Shown one piece after another: positions 1 to 11,346 of a stretch of DNA of 64,000 bases. The stretch lies in the NCBI GenBank assembly GCA_029255685.2, contig CM055319.2, forward strand, positions 33,753,068-33,817,067, read 5' to 3'. Position numbers and translations under genes: made by a program. Position 1 is the first letter of the stretch. Every line of letters starts with the position of its first letter. The stretch is from Silene conica (taxonomy: Eukaryota > Streptophyta > Magnoliopsida > Caryophyllales > Caryophyllaceae). A model generated the notes under the pieces. The model was not told where the DNA came from and did not search any database. It was given only the letters and a program-made list of their open reading frames with translations.

Positions 1-810
1 TGTGATTTGTGCGGAGGAAATGGGCACGCATTTGAAGTATGTGCAAACAACTCAATTGAGGGAAGTGGAAGTGAGGAAGAATTGTATGCTTTCCAAGCAT
101 TCAATAATCCTAGAGGCCAAAATACTTTCAACCCCAATTCAAACTACTATCATCAAGGGATTAGAGGTAGTCCGTACATGAGTTACAAAAGCACCAATGT
201 GTTGAATCCTCATCAAATCCAACAACCTCAAGTGCAAAAACCCCCCGGTTTTCAACCAAGGGGTGGGAACTTCAACCCGAGGAACAATTTCAACAACAAC
301 AATTTCTACCAAGGCAACCAATCTAATCAAGTCAATCAAGGCTTTCAACAAAGTTTCAATGACCCGAACTTTAACCCCAATTTCCAAAACAACCAAAATC
401 CACAAAATTTCAATCCAAATTTCAACAACAACAATCCAAATTTCAACAACAGCCAAAACCACAACCAACACCAAAGCCAAAACTTCAATCCACCACCATT
501 TCAAAACAACCCCAATCAAAATCAAAACAATTACAACCACAACCCACAAAATCCTAACAACCCAAATTACAACCAAAATTTCAACCAAAACTTTCCACCA
601 AACAACCAAGGACAAAACTTCAACAATCAAGCTCCGAAAGGCAACTCCCAAGGTGGGGGTGCAAGGAATGATTATGGGTTCCCCTTGCCCCTCACCAATG
701 CACCTCACCAAGATACTAGTGATTCCCAAGTGGGAGAGTTATTGAAGCTTGTCAAGAACATGCAAGCAACTCAAACCCAAGAGATGGCTAATTTGAAGAG
801 TGCCAACTAA
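1..810 (+). pseudogene. Athila Gag C-terminal part (zinc knuckle and Asn/Gln-rich tail)
   Basis: The reading frame is already open at base 1. The first 14 residues form a CX2CX4HX4C zinc knuckle (C1, C4, H9, C14), the nucleic-acid-binding motif of Gag nucleocapsid. Residues of about 40 to 210 are a low-complexity Asn/Gln/Phe/Pro tract, common in Athila Gag. The capsid part lies upstream of the window. A TAA at 808-810 ends the ORF, but the same frame continues at once into the protease-RT ORF with sensible sequence between, so this stop is probably a nonsense mutation in one Gag-Pol frame. A programmed stop between Gag and Pol is less likely. Minus-strand ORFs here are by-products of the biased composition. 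Confidence 0.8.
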
Positions 811-825
811 AGGGAGATACGGGAA

Positions 826-2727
826 ATGGAGGCTCGAGTTGCCTCTCAAGCTCTAGCAAATCCACAAAGGCCACCGGGCGGCTTCCTTGCCCAAGGTCAA
901 AGTTCCAAAGATGCCTCACACAATCACCAAGCACATGCGGTGATCTTGAGAAGTGGAACGGAGCTAGAGGACCCGTACAAAGACTACAATTATGGTGAAG
1001 AGGAGCCTATTTTGGAGCTTGTGAAAGACAAAGGAAAAGAAGTTGATGGTGGCACTTCAAGGGATTATGACTTTTATGTGGAGGACCTCCCTTATGAGGA
1101 GAAAGAAGAAGAAGTTATCTTGGAGGAGGTGGATGCTAGACAAGAGGAGTTGGTTTCACAACCAACTACTAAGGTAACAAGCAAACCAACACCCACCAAG
1201 GTACTATCTAACCCTCAACCAACTAGCTTGCCTTATCCTTCAAGGGCCTTGAAGGGAAAGGAAAACTTCAAGTTCACAAACTTTTGTAAAATGATTGAAA
1301 AACTTGAAGTGAATCTTCCCTTTACGGAGGTGATATTGAATATGCCGACTTACTCCAAATTTTTAAAAGAAATCTTGTCGGGCAAGAGAACCTTGGGTGA
1401 CCAAGAGGTGATGGCTATGAGGGAGGAGTGTAGTGCACTTCTCCTCCAAAAGGAGCCAAAGAAACTTGGTGACCCGGGGAGTTTCTCTATCCCTTGCATA
1501 GTCGGTGGCATTCCAATCTCTCGTGCCTTTTGTGATTTAGGAGCTAGTGTAAGTGTGCTCCCTTTGAAAGTTGCAAAAGGAATTGGTTTGAATGATTTAG
1601 TTCCCACAAGTATCACCCTCCAATTGGCGGATAGGTCCGTCAAGCGCCATTTGGGAGTGCTTGAGGACGTACCCGTCAAGGTGGGTAAGCATTTAATCTC
1701 CGCCGATTTTGTTGTCCTTGATATCCCGGAGGATAGCCACACTCCCATCATCCTTGGTAGGCCTTTCTTGGCTACCGGAGGCGTCTTGATAGACGTTAAG
1801 AATGGGCGGCTCACCTTTAGAGTTGGGGATGAAAAAATTGAGTTTAATCTACCTACTATGATGAAAGGTCCAAAGCATGATGAAGCATTTACATTGGACA
1901 TTGTGGAGCAAGTGGTAAGGGAGATGGTAGAGATGGAAGAAGAGAAAGAAAGTCACATGGAACAAATATGTGGCATCACAACTTGTGAAGACAAAGAAAT
2001 GGATGAGAACATTGAGCTAGAAGATGAGGAAGTTGAGAAGGTGGAGGGAATGCTCCCTCCAAAGGTACAACTCAAAACCCTTCCTCCCTCCCTCAAGTAT
2101 GCCTTTCTTGGGGAGGGAGAGGCTTACCCGGTGATCATCAATGCCAACCTCAATGAGCAACAAGAATCCAAACTCATTTCAACTTTAAAGGATCATAGGA
2201 GCTCATTAGGGTATAGCCTTGATGACATCAAGGGGCTAAGCCCGAACCTTTGCATGCATAGAATAATTCTTGAGAAAGGGAGTCGACCTAGAGTGAAAGG
2301 TCAAAGGAGATTGAATCCGAAAATGGCGGATGTAGTGAAGGGTGAAGTTCTCAAGTTGCTTGAGGCCGGAATCATATATGAGATCACGGATAGCCGGTGG
2401 GTGAGCCCCGTCCATGTTGTCCCCAAGAAGGGGGGTGTAACATTGGTTACACAAGAGGATGGGACTCTCCTACCGACTCGTCCGGTGACGGGTTGGAGGA
2501 TGTGTATTGATTACCGCAAGTTGAATGCGGCCACTCTCAAAGACCATTTCCCAATCTCTTTCATTGATCAAATGTTAGAGAGACTTGCGGGGTATTCGTA
2601 CTATTGTTTTCTTGACGGTTATTCCGGGTTTTCAAATACCCATTCACCCGGAAGACCAAGAGAAAACAACTTTTACATGCCCCCAAGGTGTGTATGCTTA
2701 TCGGAGGATGTCATTCGGGTTGTGTAA
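826..2727 (+). pseudogene. Athila protease and N-terminal reverse transcriptase
   Basis: This ORF is in the same frame as the preceding Gag ORF. Residues 1-130 are an acidic linker. Around residue 237 lies the aspartic protease motif in its Athila form Asp-Leu-Gly-Ala, followed by an ILGRPFL block. The RT starts near residue 480 with a PVHVVPKKGG block, then GWRMCIDYRKLN. After LDGYSGF the frame is lost near 2630, where the sequence looks two bases short against the usual RT spacing, so the last 30 or so residues are out of frame. The RT continues in the next ORF. Assignment is by motif order and typical spacing. Confidence 0.85.
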
Positions 2728-3982
2728 TGCACCCGGCACCTTTCAAAGGTGCATGATGGCCATCTTTGCCGATTTTCTTGAGAAATCTATGGAGGTTTTT
2801 ATGGATGATTTTAGTGTTCATGGTGATTCTTTTGATCTAGGACTTTCTAATCTTGTAAATGTGTTGAAAAGATGTGAGGACCACAACCTTGTCCTCAATT
2901 GGGAAAAGTGTCATTTCATGGTAGAGGAGGGGATTATGCTTGGTCACATAGTGTCCAAGAGGGGGATAGAAGTCGATGGTGCAAAAGTGGCGGTCATTGA
3001 GAACTTGTCACCCCCCACCAATGTGAAAGGGGTGAGGAGTTTTCTTGGACATGCCGGTTTTTATAGGCGTTTTATTAAAGATTTCTCTAAAATTGCCAAA
3101 CCATTGACTTCTCTTCTTCTCAAGGATGCTCCCTTTTTGTTTACTAATGATTGTCTTGAAGCCTTTTCTAGGATCAAAGAAGCACTTGTGACGGCTCCTA
3201 TTATTCGTGCTCCGGATTGGGGATTGCCTTTTGAGATCATGTGTGACGCATCCGATTACGCGGTAGGAGCGGTCCTAGGTCAAGTTGTGGATAGGAAACA
3301 CCACGTGATATACTATTCAAGCAAGACTCTTGATCAAACTCAAACAAAGTATTCCACGACCGAAAAGGAGATGTTGGCAATCGTGCATGCCATTGAGAAG
3401 TTTAGGCAATATCTCATGGGATCTAAAGTGGTGGTGTACTCCGATCACACCGCTTTGAGGCAATTAATGTTGAAGAAGGATGCCAAGCCAAGACTCTTGA
3501 GATGGGTCCTTTTACTCCAAGAATTTGATCTAGAGATAAGAGACAAGTCGGGGTCGGAGAATGTAGTTGCGGACCACTTGTCTAGATTGACTTTTGAGGA
3601 TCATGGTTTGCATGATAAGGATGGCCCGATCAATGAATGGTTGCGTGAGGATAGTTTGATGGCAATAGGCAATAAGTTGCCTTGGTTTGCGGATATTGCC
3701 AATTATCTTGTTAATGGCTTTATCCCGGAGGAATTGGAAGCAAGAGATAGGAGAAAATTGAAAGTGGATGCTAAGAGATATTTTTGGGATGATCCCTACC
3801 TTTTCAAAAAGTGTGGGGATGGGCTCTTGAGGAGATGCGTATCAAAGGAAGAGGGGCTTGAAATTGTGGATCGGCTTCACAACTCCGCCTATGGAGGGCA
3901 CTTGGCGGCTTCACTGACTATAGCCAAGGTTCTTCAAGGAGGCTCTTTTGGCCTTCTATGTTTAAAGACATTCACGATGTAG
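2585..3982 (+). pseudogene. Athila RT C-terminal part, RNase H and integrase N-terminus
   Basis: True coding sequence here runs from about 2630 to 3945, one frame over from the previous ORF. The RT palm resumes with [13 protein letters not shown], then [15 protein letters not shown] and the catalytic FMDD box at 2798-2809. The RNase H follows with [25 protein letters not shown] and a [11 protein letters not shown] helix. The first half of the integrase HHCC finger (LHNSAYGGH) is present near 3870-3900. A second frameshift near 3945 moves the rest of integrase to another frame, so the residues after LQGG are spurious. The copy cannot make a continuous polyprotein. Confidence 0.85.
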
Positions 3983-4977
3983 TTAGATCTTGTGACGCTT
4001 GTCAAAGGTCGGGCAACATCGGTAAAAGGAATGAGATGCCCCTAAAAACCATCTTGGAGATTGAGTTGTTTGATTGTTGGGGGATTGACTTCATGGGACC
4101 TTTCCCCAATTCATGCGGGAATGAGTACATCTTGGTAGCCGTGGACTATGTCTCAAAATGGATAGAAGCGGTTGCCTCCCCCACCAATGACTCCAAGGTA
4201 GTGGTAAAACTCTTCAAGACCATCATCTTTCCCCGTTTTGGTGTACCCCGAATTGTGATAAGTGATGGAGGTTCCCACTTCCGGAAACACACATTCAAAG
4301 CCCTTCTAGCCTCTTATGGAGTGACCCACAAGGTAGCACTTGCCTACCACCCTCAAACTAGTGGGCAAGTGGAGGTTTCAAACCGTCAAATCAACGCTAT
4401 TCTAGAGAAGGTGGTGCAAAAGAACCGGAAAGATTGGTCCCAAAAATTGAATGATGTGCTATGGGCTTTGAGGACGGCTTACAAGACGCCTATAGGAATG
4501 ACTCCCTACAAGCTTGTGTACGGGAAAGCATGCCACCTACCGGTGGAGCTTGAGCACAAGGCTTGGTGGGCCTTGAAGGAGATGAACTTCGACTTAGACA
4601 TGGCCGGGGAGAAAAGATTCTTGCAAATGAGTGAGCTTGAGGAGCTTAGATATGAGGCTTATGAGAGTTCAAAACTCTATAAGGAGCAAACGAAGAAGTG
4701 GCATGATGCCAAGTTAATGAAGAAGAATGTGAGCATAGGAGACCTTGTTCTCCTTTTCAATTCAAGAGTCAAGAACTTTCCGGGAAAGCTTAGATCACGA
4801 TGGTCCGGGCCCTTCAAAGTTATGGATATTTCACCTCATGGGGCCTTTGAACTTTGGAGTGAAGGCGGTGGCACCTTCAAAGTCAACGGACATCGGATTA
4901 AGCGCTATTATCAAGGAGATTCCAAAGGCACCGTCGAAGTTATTGACCTCGGGGACCCACTCCCCGAGGAGGATTGA
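3958..4977 (+). pseudogene. Athila integrase
   Basis: The ORF opens inside the HHCC zinc finger, with the CC half as CDACQR. The catalytic core follows with the DDE triad at codons 4087 (IDFMGP), 4264 (ISDGGSHF) and 4372 (GQVEVSNRQ). A C-terminal DNA-binding region ends in [15 protein letters not shown] and a basic [10 protein letters not shown] segment. Length and motif spacing are normal for a Ty3/gypsy integrase. It lies one frame from the RNase H ORF because of the shift near 3945. It ends at TGA 4975-4977, and the palindrome-rich spacer follows. Confidence 0.87.
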
Positions 4978-5252
4978 TTTCAAGGAAGTTTGTTCATGAA
5001 AGGTTTGGTGGAGTCACTTAATAACCACCGGTTGTAAGTATTAGTTTCCTTTAGTTCATCTAGATTGCATGTTAGTTTCATGGTTAGTTCGGTTTTTAGT
5101 TTAATTTTTAGCTTGCATAAGATATTTGGATATGATGGTTGCTTGTTTTTGGGTAATTCATGAGTATAGTCGGAGGATTATAGGCAAAACCGTTGATGGC
5201 AAAGTCGATTTTTATGTTCAATTAAATTATTTCTCGAAATTGTGTACAGGTA

Positions 5253-5840
5253 CTCCCAGCCGGCCCACCGGCCGACGGTACCATACCGGCTGGGAGGACC
5301 TGGACACATTTCTGTTTTTGATAGTTTATTTGGGCAGATTTCAGATTTTGCATCCTCAGCCTGTACCAAACCGGCAGCTGGTCAGCCGGCTGAGAAGACG
5401 AATACTTGTTCAAAAATTAAAAATTCAAGAAGGCTTGATTCCCAGCCGGCAGGCCGGCAGCCGGCCCACCGGCTGAGAATCATGAGTTGTGAACCAAGTG
5501 TGAAGACAAAGCAAAGGAAAAGGATCCCCAGCCGGTCGGCCGGCAGCCGGTCAGCCGGCTGGGAGTTTTTGTAAGTGAAGGTGTTGAAGAAAAATTAGGC
5601 GAAGAAAGATCCCCAGCCGGTCGGCCGGCAGCTGGTCCGCCGGCAGGGAGCTTTTGTGAGTGACTTTGAAGAAGAAGAGAAGACGGAGGAGATTTGAAGA
5701 CTGATTTTGAGCCGGTCCGCCGGCAGCCGGTCCGCCGGCTCAGAATCAAAGCCCTTAGGAAAAAATTCGAAATTTGAAAAAAATCCAAACCCTAACTCCC
5801 AGCCGGTCCGCCGGCGGCCGGTCCCATACCGGCTGGGAGT
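5253..5840 (+). repeat. Array of seven GC-rich dyad repeats between integrase and the ATHILA ORF
   Basis: Seven units of about 40-45 bp lie at roughly 5253-5296, 5354-5394, 5438-5480, 5524-5566, 5610-5650, 5707-5744 and 5796-5840, spaced about 80-110 bp. The consensus is CTCCCAGCCGG, a few variable bases, CCGGCAGCCGGT, a few variable bases, CCGGCTGGGAG, so the two outer arms are inverted repeats. Intervening sequence is ordinary AT-rich DNA. Similar units recur in this element's LTR. No ORF runs through them. Function unknown. Confidence 0.9.
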
Positions 5841-6019
5841 GTTCTGTCGCGTGATTTAAACTACTCGTGAGACTCTTTTCTTCCTCATTTCTTCCTCATT
5901 TCTTCCACTCTCTTCCTTATTTCCTCCTCTCCCTTTCATCCCTTACCTTCAAAAACACCACCAAACTCTCCCAAATCAAAACCCCCTTCACTCCCTCATC
6001 ACCTCACCTTCAAATAGCC

Positions 6020-7737
6020 ATGTCGGGAAGAACGGAAAGGAGGTCAAAGTCAAGACACGACCCTGTGGTGGAGCAAGAAGTTCAGAATGTGATAGATAGT
6101 AGCAACATTGGCCCGGATCCTTGCTTTCCCGGACTCCACTTTGCTACAATTCAACAAAAAGGTAATTTCACCTATTTTAAGCATCGCCCCCTTCACCCAA
6201 CTAGGTTTATTGATAGAGCCGATTTGAGGGAAATAGGGATTGAGAAAATAACCACGGCTCTTTTTGAGGGTATGGGTATGAAAGCTTTGTATGAAACGAA
6301 ACCGGTTCACACATCTCCCCGGTTAACTTGGGAATTTTTGAGTTCTTTGGTAGTGACTAAGAACCGAACCATGGGAAAAGTTGCCTTCTTAGAGTTCCGA
6401 TTGATGAATAAGGAACACCGTCTCACATTAGAGGAATTTGCCTTAATTTTTGGGCTCGACGGAAAATTGCCCATTAAGCCTCCGGAGGGCTTTAATACCG
6501 AGCTCATTTGGACAGCCATCACCGGTCTTGTAAGTGATAGAAACAAAAAGAAACCGGCTAATAGGGTGCATTTGGCACCGATTAGGATATGGCATAGGTT
6601 CATGGGGTGGACCGTTTTCTCTAGGGATGAACCGCATAATTTCACTACTACGGAGCTCGAGATACTTGGTTGTTATTTGGTTGGTGGCCCGAAACTAAAC
6701 ATTGCTCAACATATGGCCCTTCATTTGAGTAGGTTGGCATCCCAACCTCAGCTTACTACCCCTATTTGTGTTGGGGGGATGGTCACTTTGATTGCTAGTA
6801 ACCGTTGTCAGAGGCACTTCACTGTTGACTACATTCAGGGTGAGAACGTGTTATCTCGCCGATACTTACAGGAGGCTTTGGGGTGGATCAAGTATAACCC
6901 CAGTGATCGTAATGAGTATTGGCAGATTCGCGTAGACAATAAGTTCAGGAACTCGGTGCCCTTGCCTAACACCGAGAGGATGAGAGTTGTCCCCGGAAAC
7001 ACCTCCTACCTCCTTGATATAGAGGTGGATCCCGAGGAGCTCCCTCCCGACCAGCGTGCTCCGAGAGTTTACACCAGAGATAGAGTCGGTGCCACTCCTT
7101 CCGACCTCCAGTTTGAGCCATTTCAGGAGCCCCCCATTACCATGTCCCAGTTCCAGAGTGGTCCCTCCAACTTCCAGGGATCTACCTCCGCCTCTGGTTC
7201 ATCTTCATCTTCATGCCCCCAAGAGCTTATAGATTTCATGGCCCGGGTTGACTTGGTAATGAAGAAAGCGGCGGACCTAGCAGACGAGCGCCAAGCATTG
7301 GCCGATGAGCGGCATAGAGATGTGACCTATAGGCTTGATTACCTCTACCATGATCAAGCCTATGGGACATTTCCGAGTTATGATCGGTCCGTCCGCGAGG
7401 GTTATCATCATCCGGCCGGTGGCCGCCCGTCTTACTACATGCCTCCTGATAGGGGTTATGTGCCTCCCGAGGGTCATTTTTACGGGGAGATTAACGTCGC
7501 CCCGGGTTATTTTTCAAACCCGATCTTTCCCCCAACTTCCGGGGAAATGCGGATTCTGGCCCTCCGAGGCATTCATCCTTCCATGGTGGGTTTAGTGATG
7601 CGGGAGCTAGTGGGTCGCATGCCTCTCCCTTCCGTGATGTTATGATCAACCCGAGCGACTATATGCAAGTGGATGGGAATGATGATGATGGAAGCGGTAA
7701 TGAAGGTTTTGAGTCCAAGGATCACTTTGATCAATGA
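6020..7737 (+). pseudogene. ATHILA ORF-1 family protein (env-position ORF), frameshifted near its end
   Basis: The ATG at 6020 starts MSGRTERRSK. Upstream in-frame codons to 5867 lack an ATG and look like leader sequence. The region with PTRFIDRADLREIGI, RLTWEFLSSL, FLEFRLMNKEHRLTLEEFA and IFGLDG matches the conserved block of the ATHILA ORF-1 family, whose function is unknown. The position downstream of integrase is where Athila/Calypso elements carry their env-like ORF, but I see no clear signal peptide or transmembrane helix. The frame stops at 7645. From about 7540 the +1-related frame gives an uninterrupted Ser/Gly/Asp-rich tail to a TGA at 7735-7737. This points to a small indel in the C-rich stretch at 7500-7540 and an original C-terminus at 7737. 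Confidence 0.72.
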
Positions 7738-10039
7738 CCACCTTTGGAGGTGGTAGGTGATGAATGACTTTGCTCCCCTTGAAAAATCCAAAACAAAGCA
7801 AGTAACTCCCTTAATCCAAATTTCGATTTAGTTTGCATTTCCTTTCTAGCATGCATTTAGAGTAGTTAGTTTAGTTTAGTTAGTTTGTTTTAGTTTTCTT
7901 TTCATGTTTTCACATCATTAGTTTAGATGCATATAGTTGCATTCATGTAAATGCATTAGATTTATATTTTTGTATCATATTGTCACATGTAGTTTGCATA
8001 CATGTAGATTAGAGCATTTAGTTTAGTTTTTAGTTTTTCATCTTCTTTTGTCTCTTTTTGTTTTTATTGCCTTCATAAAAATCAAAAATCCAAAAAAATT
8101 GAAAAACCAAAAACTTTCAAAAATATGTTCTTTATTTTCCGGTTTTCCTCCTCACATTATGCATATAAATAAGTGTGGGGAGGAAGAACCGTTTATTTCA
8201 AAAATACAAAAACAAGTTTTTATTTTCTCAAAAATTTCAAAAAAGGCCAAAAACATGTTGTTTTCGTTCTTTTTCTTCATTTCCCCCCTTGCACTTTGTT
8301 CCATTGAGGACAATGTAAATCTTAAGTGTGGGGAGGGAAAATATCCACTTTGTGAATATTTGTTTGTTTTTGTAAATATGAAAAAAACTTCAAAGATACC
8401 AAAAACATCGAAAAATTTGAAAAATTCAAAAACATGTTTTTATCTTATTAGTGTAGAATTGTATATAGTTGTGTTTGTTTTCTCTCCTTTCGCATAGGCA
8501 ACACTCACTTGAGCACCGCTTTGGATCTTGAAGACGCCACGGTATGATCGTTGCAACCTCTTTCTCACTCTCATTTTCATTCTTTTGTTACAATTGAGGA
8601 GGATGGGCATGTATTTGGAGGATGTGGAGTGTATTGTGGAGTTTGTGTGTGGCTTGTGTGCTTTTGTGCTGTTAGGAGATGTGTTAGTTTTGTTTGTCAT
8701 GTAGTTTGATAGTCTTTTTTGCTTTATAACATGTCTATATTAGTTGCATTCATGGCATTTAGTTGTGTTTAGGATAATGTTTTGAAAATGCCTAATTGAG
8801 AACTTTGACAAAATCGTTTAGGCCATTGCAAATAATTCTTCTACTTGTGACTTTGTCTTTTAGAATGATTTTTAAAAAAACACCCTAGGTCATGCTTTTC
8901 TAGTATCTTTCTGACCATGGTCCAATACCGAGTCAAGGGTTTGCATGTGAGTCACCTTGTCCACCCCCGTGATGTGAAGTGGTTTTGATTATCTTGTCTT
9001 GGTGACCTTGTTCGACTTGGCGGTTTGGCAACCCAAAAATAACTTTCATGAATAAATTTGGAATGCTCTTTTCAATGATCCTAAGAAGTGGAAATGTTTT
9101 GAAGGAAAAAGAAACCTCAAGTGAAAAAAACAAAATGGTTGTTGAAAAAGAATAAAAACATGTTGTTTTGGTGGAGGCGTACCACTTCGATGTGCTTTGG
9201 AGGGTAGCCATTGAGTTGGCTTCCCACTTGGTTGTGAATTCGACCGCCCAAAGACAGAGTGATTGTCACCCCGATAAACTATTGTCTAGAGGTTAACCGG
9301 TTGCCTAATAAGCGATTGGCGAAAGCAAAGGACATTAGCACGCGTGGGACAAACCCCATCCTAACTCATGGCATGAAAAAGAAATGAAAAATTGAATGAG
9401 GTCAAGTTTTGATTGCAATCCACCATTTTGTATTGATTTGAGCATTTCACTCCAAAAAAATCAATTTTGCCATGCCGTTTTGTCGATCTTGGGACGACCC
9501 ATGACCTTTACTTTGTGAGGAATCTAGACTTGTTGTATCTTTTGCCTTTAGCATTGCGGGGATCATCATTCCATTCCATCCGATCGCCCTTGACAAAAGT
9601 ATTTGGATAACGGTTATGAAAGTAGCCTAGTTTAGCATGATTTGGCGGTGTTTTGTTGTCATCCTTCTTGCCTTAGTGGCTTGTAGAATTAATATTTGTG
9701 AGGGAGTTTACGATTTTGAATTTGTTCCCTTTTAGTTATTTTCCGCCGCTTGAATGAGGCAAGCGGGTTTTCTTTCTTTTCCGATGCATGTTGCTTGTCT
9801 ATACGTGTTTTGTTTCTACTTGGTGGCATCAAAAGTTTTGTAGCAAGACCTTACTTGCCTTGCAATAGGGCGTTCTTCCTCATGAATGTCAAATTGTGAG
9901 TTGAAAGGGCTACGGGTGTAGCTAAACCCGATTCGGCTTATAGTTAGCTTAGTTAGTTTGTTTCTTTGTTTTTAATAAGGGTTATGTAGTCGCTTGATCT
10001 CTTACTCGAGGACGAGTAAGGTTTAAGTGTGGGGAATTC
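7738..10039 (+). other. Athila 3' noncoding region
   Basis: About 2.3 kb without a credible gene. It contains AT-rich stretches rich in AAAAA/TTTTT, the block CCATTGAGGACAATG at 8301-8315 and AAGTGTGGGG at 8171, 8324 and 10025, all hallmarks of Athila/Tat 3' regions. Short ORFs here (8048-8497, 8933-9211) are low complexity with no domain and are not called. Confidence 0.75.
10025..10039 (+). other. Putative polypurine tract next to 3' LTR
   Basis: AAGTGTGGGGAATTC directly precedes the proposed LTR start TGATGAGC. It is purine-rich and sits where plus-strand priming is expected. The boundary is inferred, since the 5' LTR is not in the window for comparison. Confidence 0.55.
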
Positions 10040-10270
10040 TGATGAGCTCCATTTTGGTCATCATTTTCTTTACTTATTCATTATTTTCGGTCACGATTCG
10101 ACCTCGATTTGCGTGTCTTCGGTTGTTTTTACATCCGTTACCTCGTATATTCCTATTCGATCCACTTCTTGTAGGTATTACGGCGGGGGGCGAAGAAACG
10201 GAGGAAATCGAGGCGAATTTGGAGCGATTTATGAAGAATTATGAAGGATTTAGCAAGACCATTCCCAGGC

Positions 10271-10722
10271 CCTCCCAGCCGGTTCCCAACCGGCGGCCGG
10301 TCGGCCGGCTGGGAGCTTTGACTTGAGAATTTTGGCAAAATTAGTGAAGTTTACAGATTCTTAAGAAAGGTGTACCAGCCGGTTCCCAGCCGGCAGCCGA
10401 TAGGCCGGCTGGGGATCAAATTCCATACTTAACCAAAATTCGAAGTTTGAAGAAATGTACATGTTGGGGCAGATTACTGAGAAAGGGCTCCCAGCCGGTG
10501 GACAACCGGCAGCCGGTCCACCGGCTGAGGGTACCTGTAGCCAAGAAAAGAAAAGAAGAAAGTCAGATTAAGTGAAAAGGCCTCCCAGCCGGTGCCCGAC
10601 CGACAGCCGGCCGGTCGGCTGAGAATCAGAGCTATTGAAGAAAAAAAGAAGAAAAAATCAGAAGTCCCTATTTGGACTCTCAGCCGGTCCCAGACCGGCA
10701 GCCGGTCGACCGGCTGGGAGTC
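10271..10722 (+). repeat. Array of five GC-rich dyad repeats in the Athila LTR
   Basis: Units lie at about 10271-10315, 10374-10414, 10487-10531, 10581-10626 and 10677-10722, with start-to-start spacing of 94-113 bp. They share the consensus of the 5253-5840 array: outer arms CTCCCAGCCGG and CCGGCTGGGAG with an inner CCGGCAGCCGG. The last unit ends 22 bp before the TATA box, so the array sits directly upstream of the LTR promoter. Confidence 0.9.
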
Positions 10723-10743
10723 ACTTTTCGTATTTTCGAGCAC

Positions 10744-10750
10744 TATATAA
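10744..10750 (+). promoter_or_regulatory. TATA box of Athila LTR
   Basis: TATATAA lies in the middle of the LTR. Transcription would begin about 30 bp downstream, near 10775-10785. The GC-rich array lies immediately upstream. It is the only good TATA match in this LTR. Confidence 0.6.
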
Positions 10751-11341
10751 ACCCGCACTTGTATCATTTTGTTATCACGCATTCCTAAGCTTTTCATTGG
10801 TTCATACTTAGACACAAAAACTCTCTTAAACATTTTAATCCTCTTTAGATCTTAGTTTAATCTTTCAATTCTTGTTAATCTTTCTTTAGTAATCTACTTA
10901 GTCTTGTTCTTGGGCATTTGTAGAGGATTTTTATTGGGTTGTATTTTGAAGGGTTTGAAAGAATCTTTCAACTTGTTATCCAAGCTACTTCCTTTTCCAT
11001 AATTATTGGTATAATCTCTCTAATCTCCACTTAGTTATTGCATTTATCTAAGTTTCTTTTGAATCAATTGTTTACCTTTGCTTGTTCATGATATTTAGCA
11101 TTTGTTTATCTCTTGTTAACATGTTTTCCCTTGCCATGAGTGAGTAGTCCCTTTACTAGGGTTAGGGGTGATCTTGGGTAGTTGATGTTGATGTATGTTG
11201 TTTAGGGTTAGGGTTTAGGTTTCACCTTTGTTAGGTTTTCAATGTATGCATGCTAGATGTTTGATGAAATGCCTCAACGATGGTTGGGGATGATTCTTAT
11301 TGTTGTTTGCCTTAGACGATAGTCTAGGACTTTCATGGGCA

Positions 11342-11346
11342 TGTGT
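11342..11346. repeat. Target site duplication of the copia gag-only element, left copy
   Basis: TGTGT at 11342-11346 matches TGTGT at 20565-20569, flanking the element exactly. Five base pairs is the normal Ty1/copia duplication length. Confidence 0.92.

Larger units (their letters stand above)
10040..11346 (+). repeat. Athila 3' LTR, left portion
   Basis: Starts TGATGAGC after the polypurine tract. It holds five GC-rich dyad units, a TATATAA box at 10744, a T-rich leader-like stretch, then a ..TTAGGGTTAGGG.. segment. It is interrupted at 11347 by the copia element. The rest resumes at 20570, and the two parts total about 1.68 kb, a normal Athila LTR size. The end at 20946 gives matching TGAT and ATCA termini. 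Confidence 0.68.

Noticed and set aside
139..729. 196-residue minus-strand ORF rich in Val/Ile/Leu
   Set aside because: It is the complement of the Asn/Gln-rich Gag tract; composition artefact without a domain.
5253..5840. Regular palindromic repeats resembling a CRISPR array
   Set aside because: The units are diverged, spacers are 40-70 bp of ordinary retroelement DNA, there are no cas genes and the context is a plant transposon.
8048..8497. 149-residue ORF after the ATHILA ORF
   Set aside because: Lys/Phe-rich low complexity in an A/T-rich 3' noncoding region; it spans the conserved ATTGAGGACAATG landmark, which is noncoding in this lineage.
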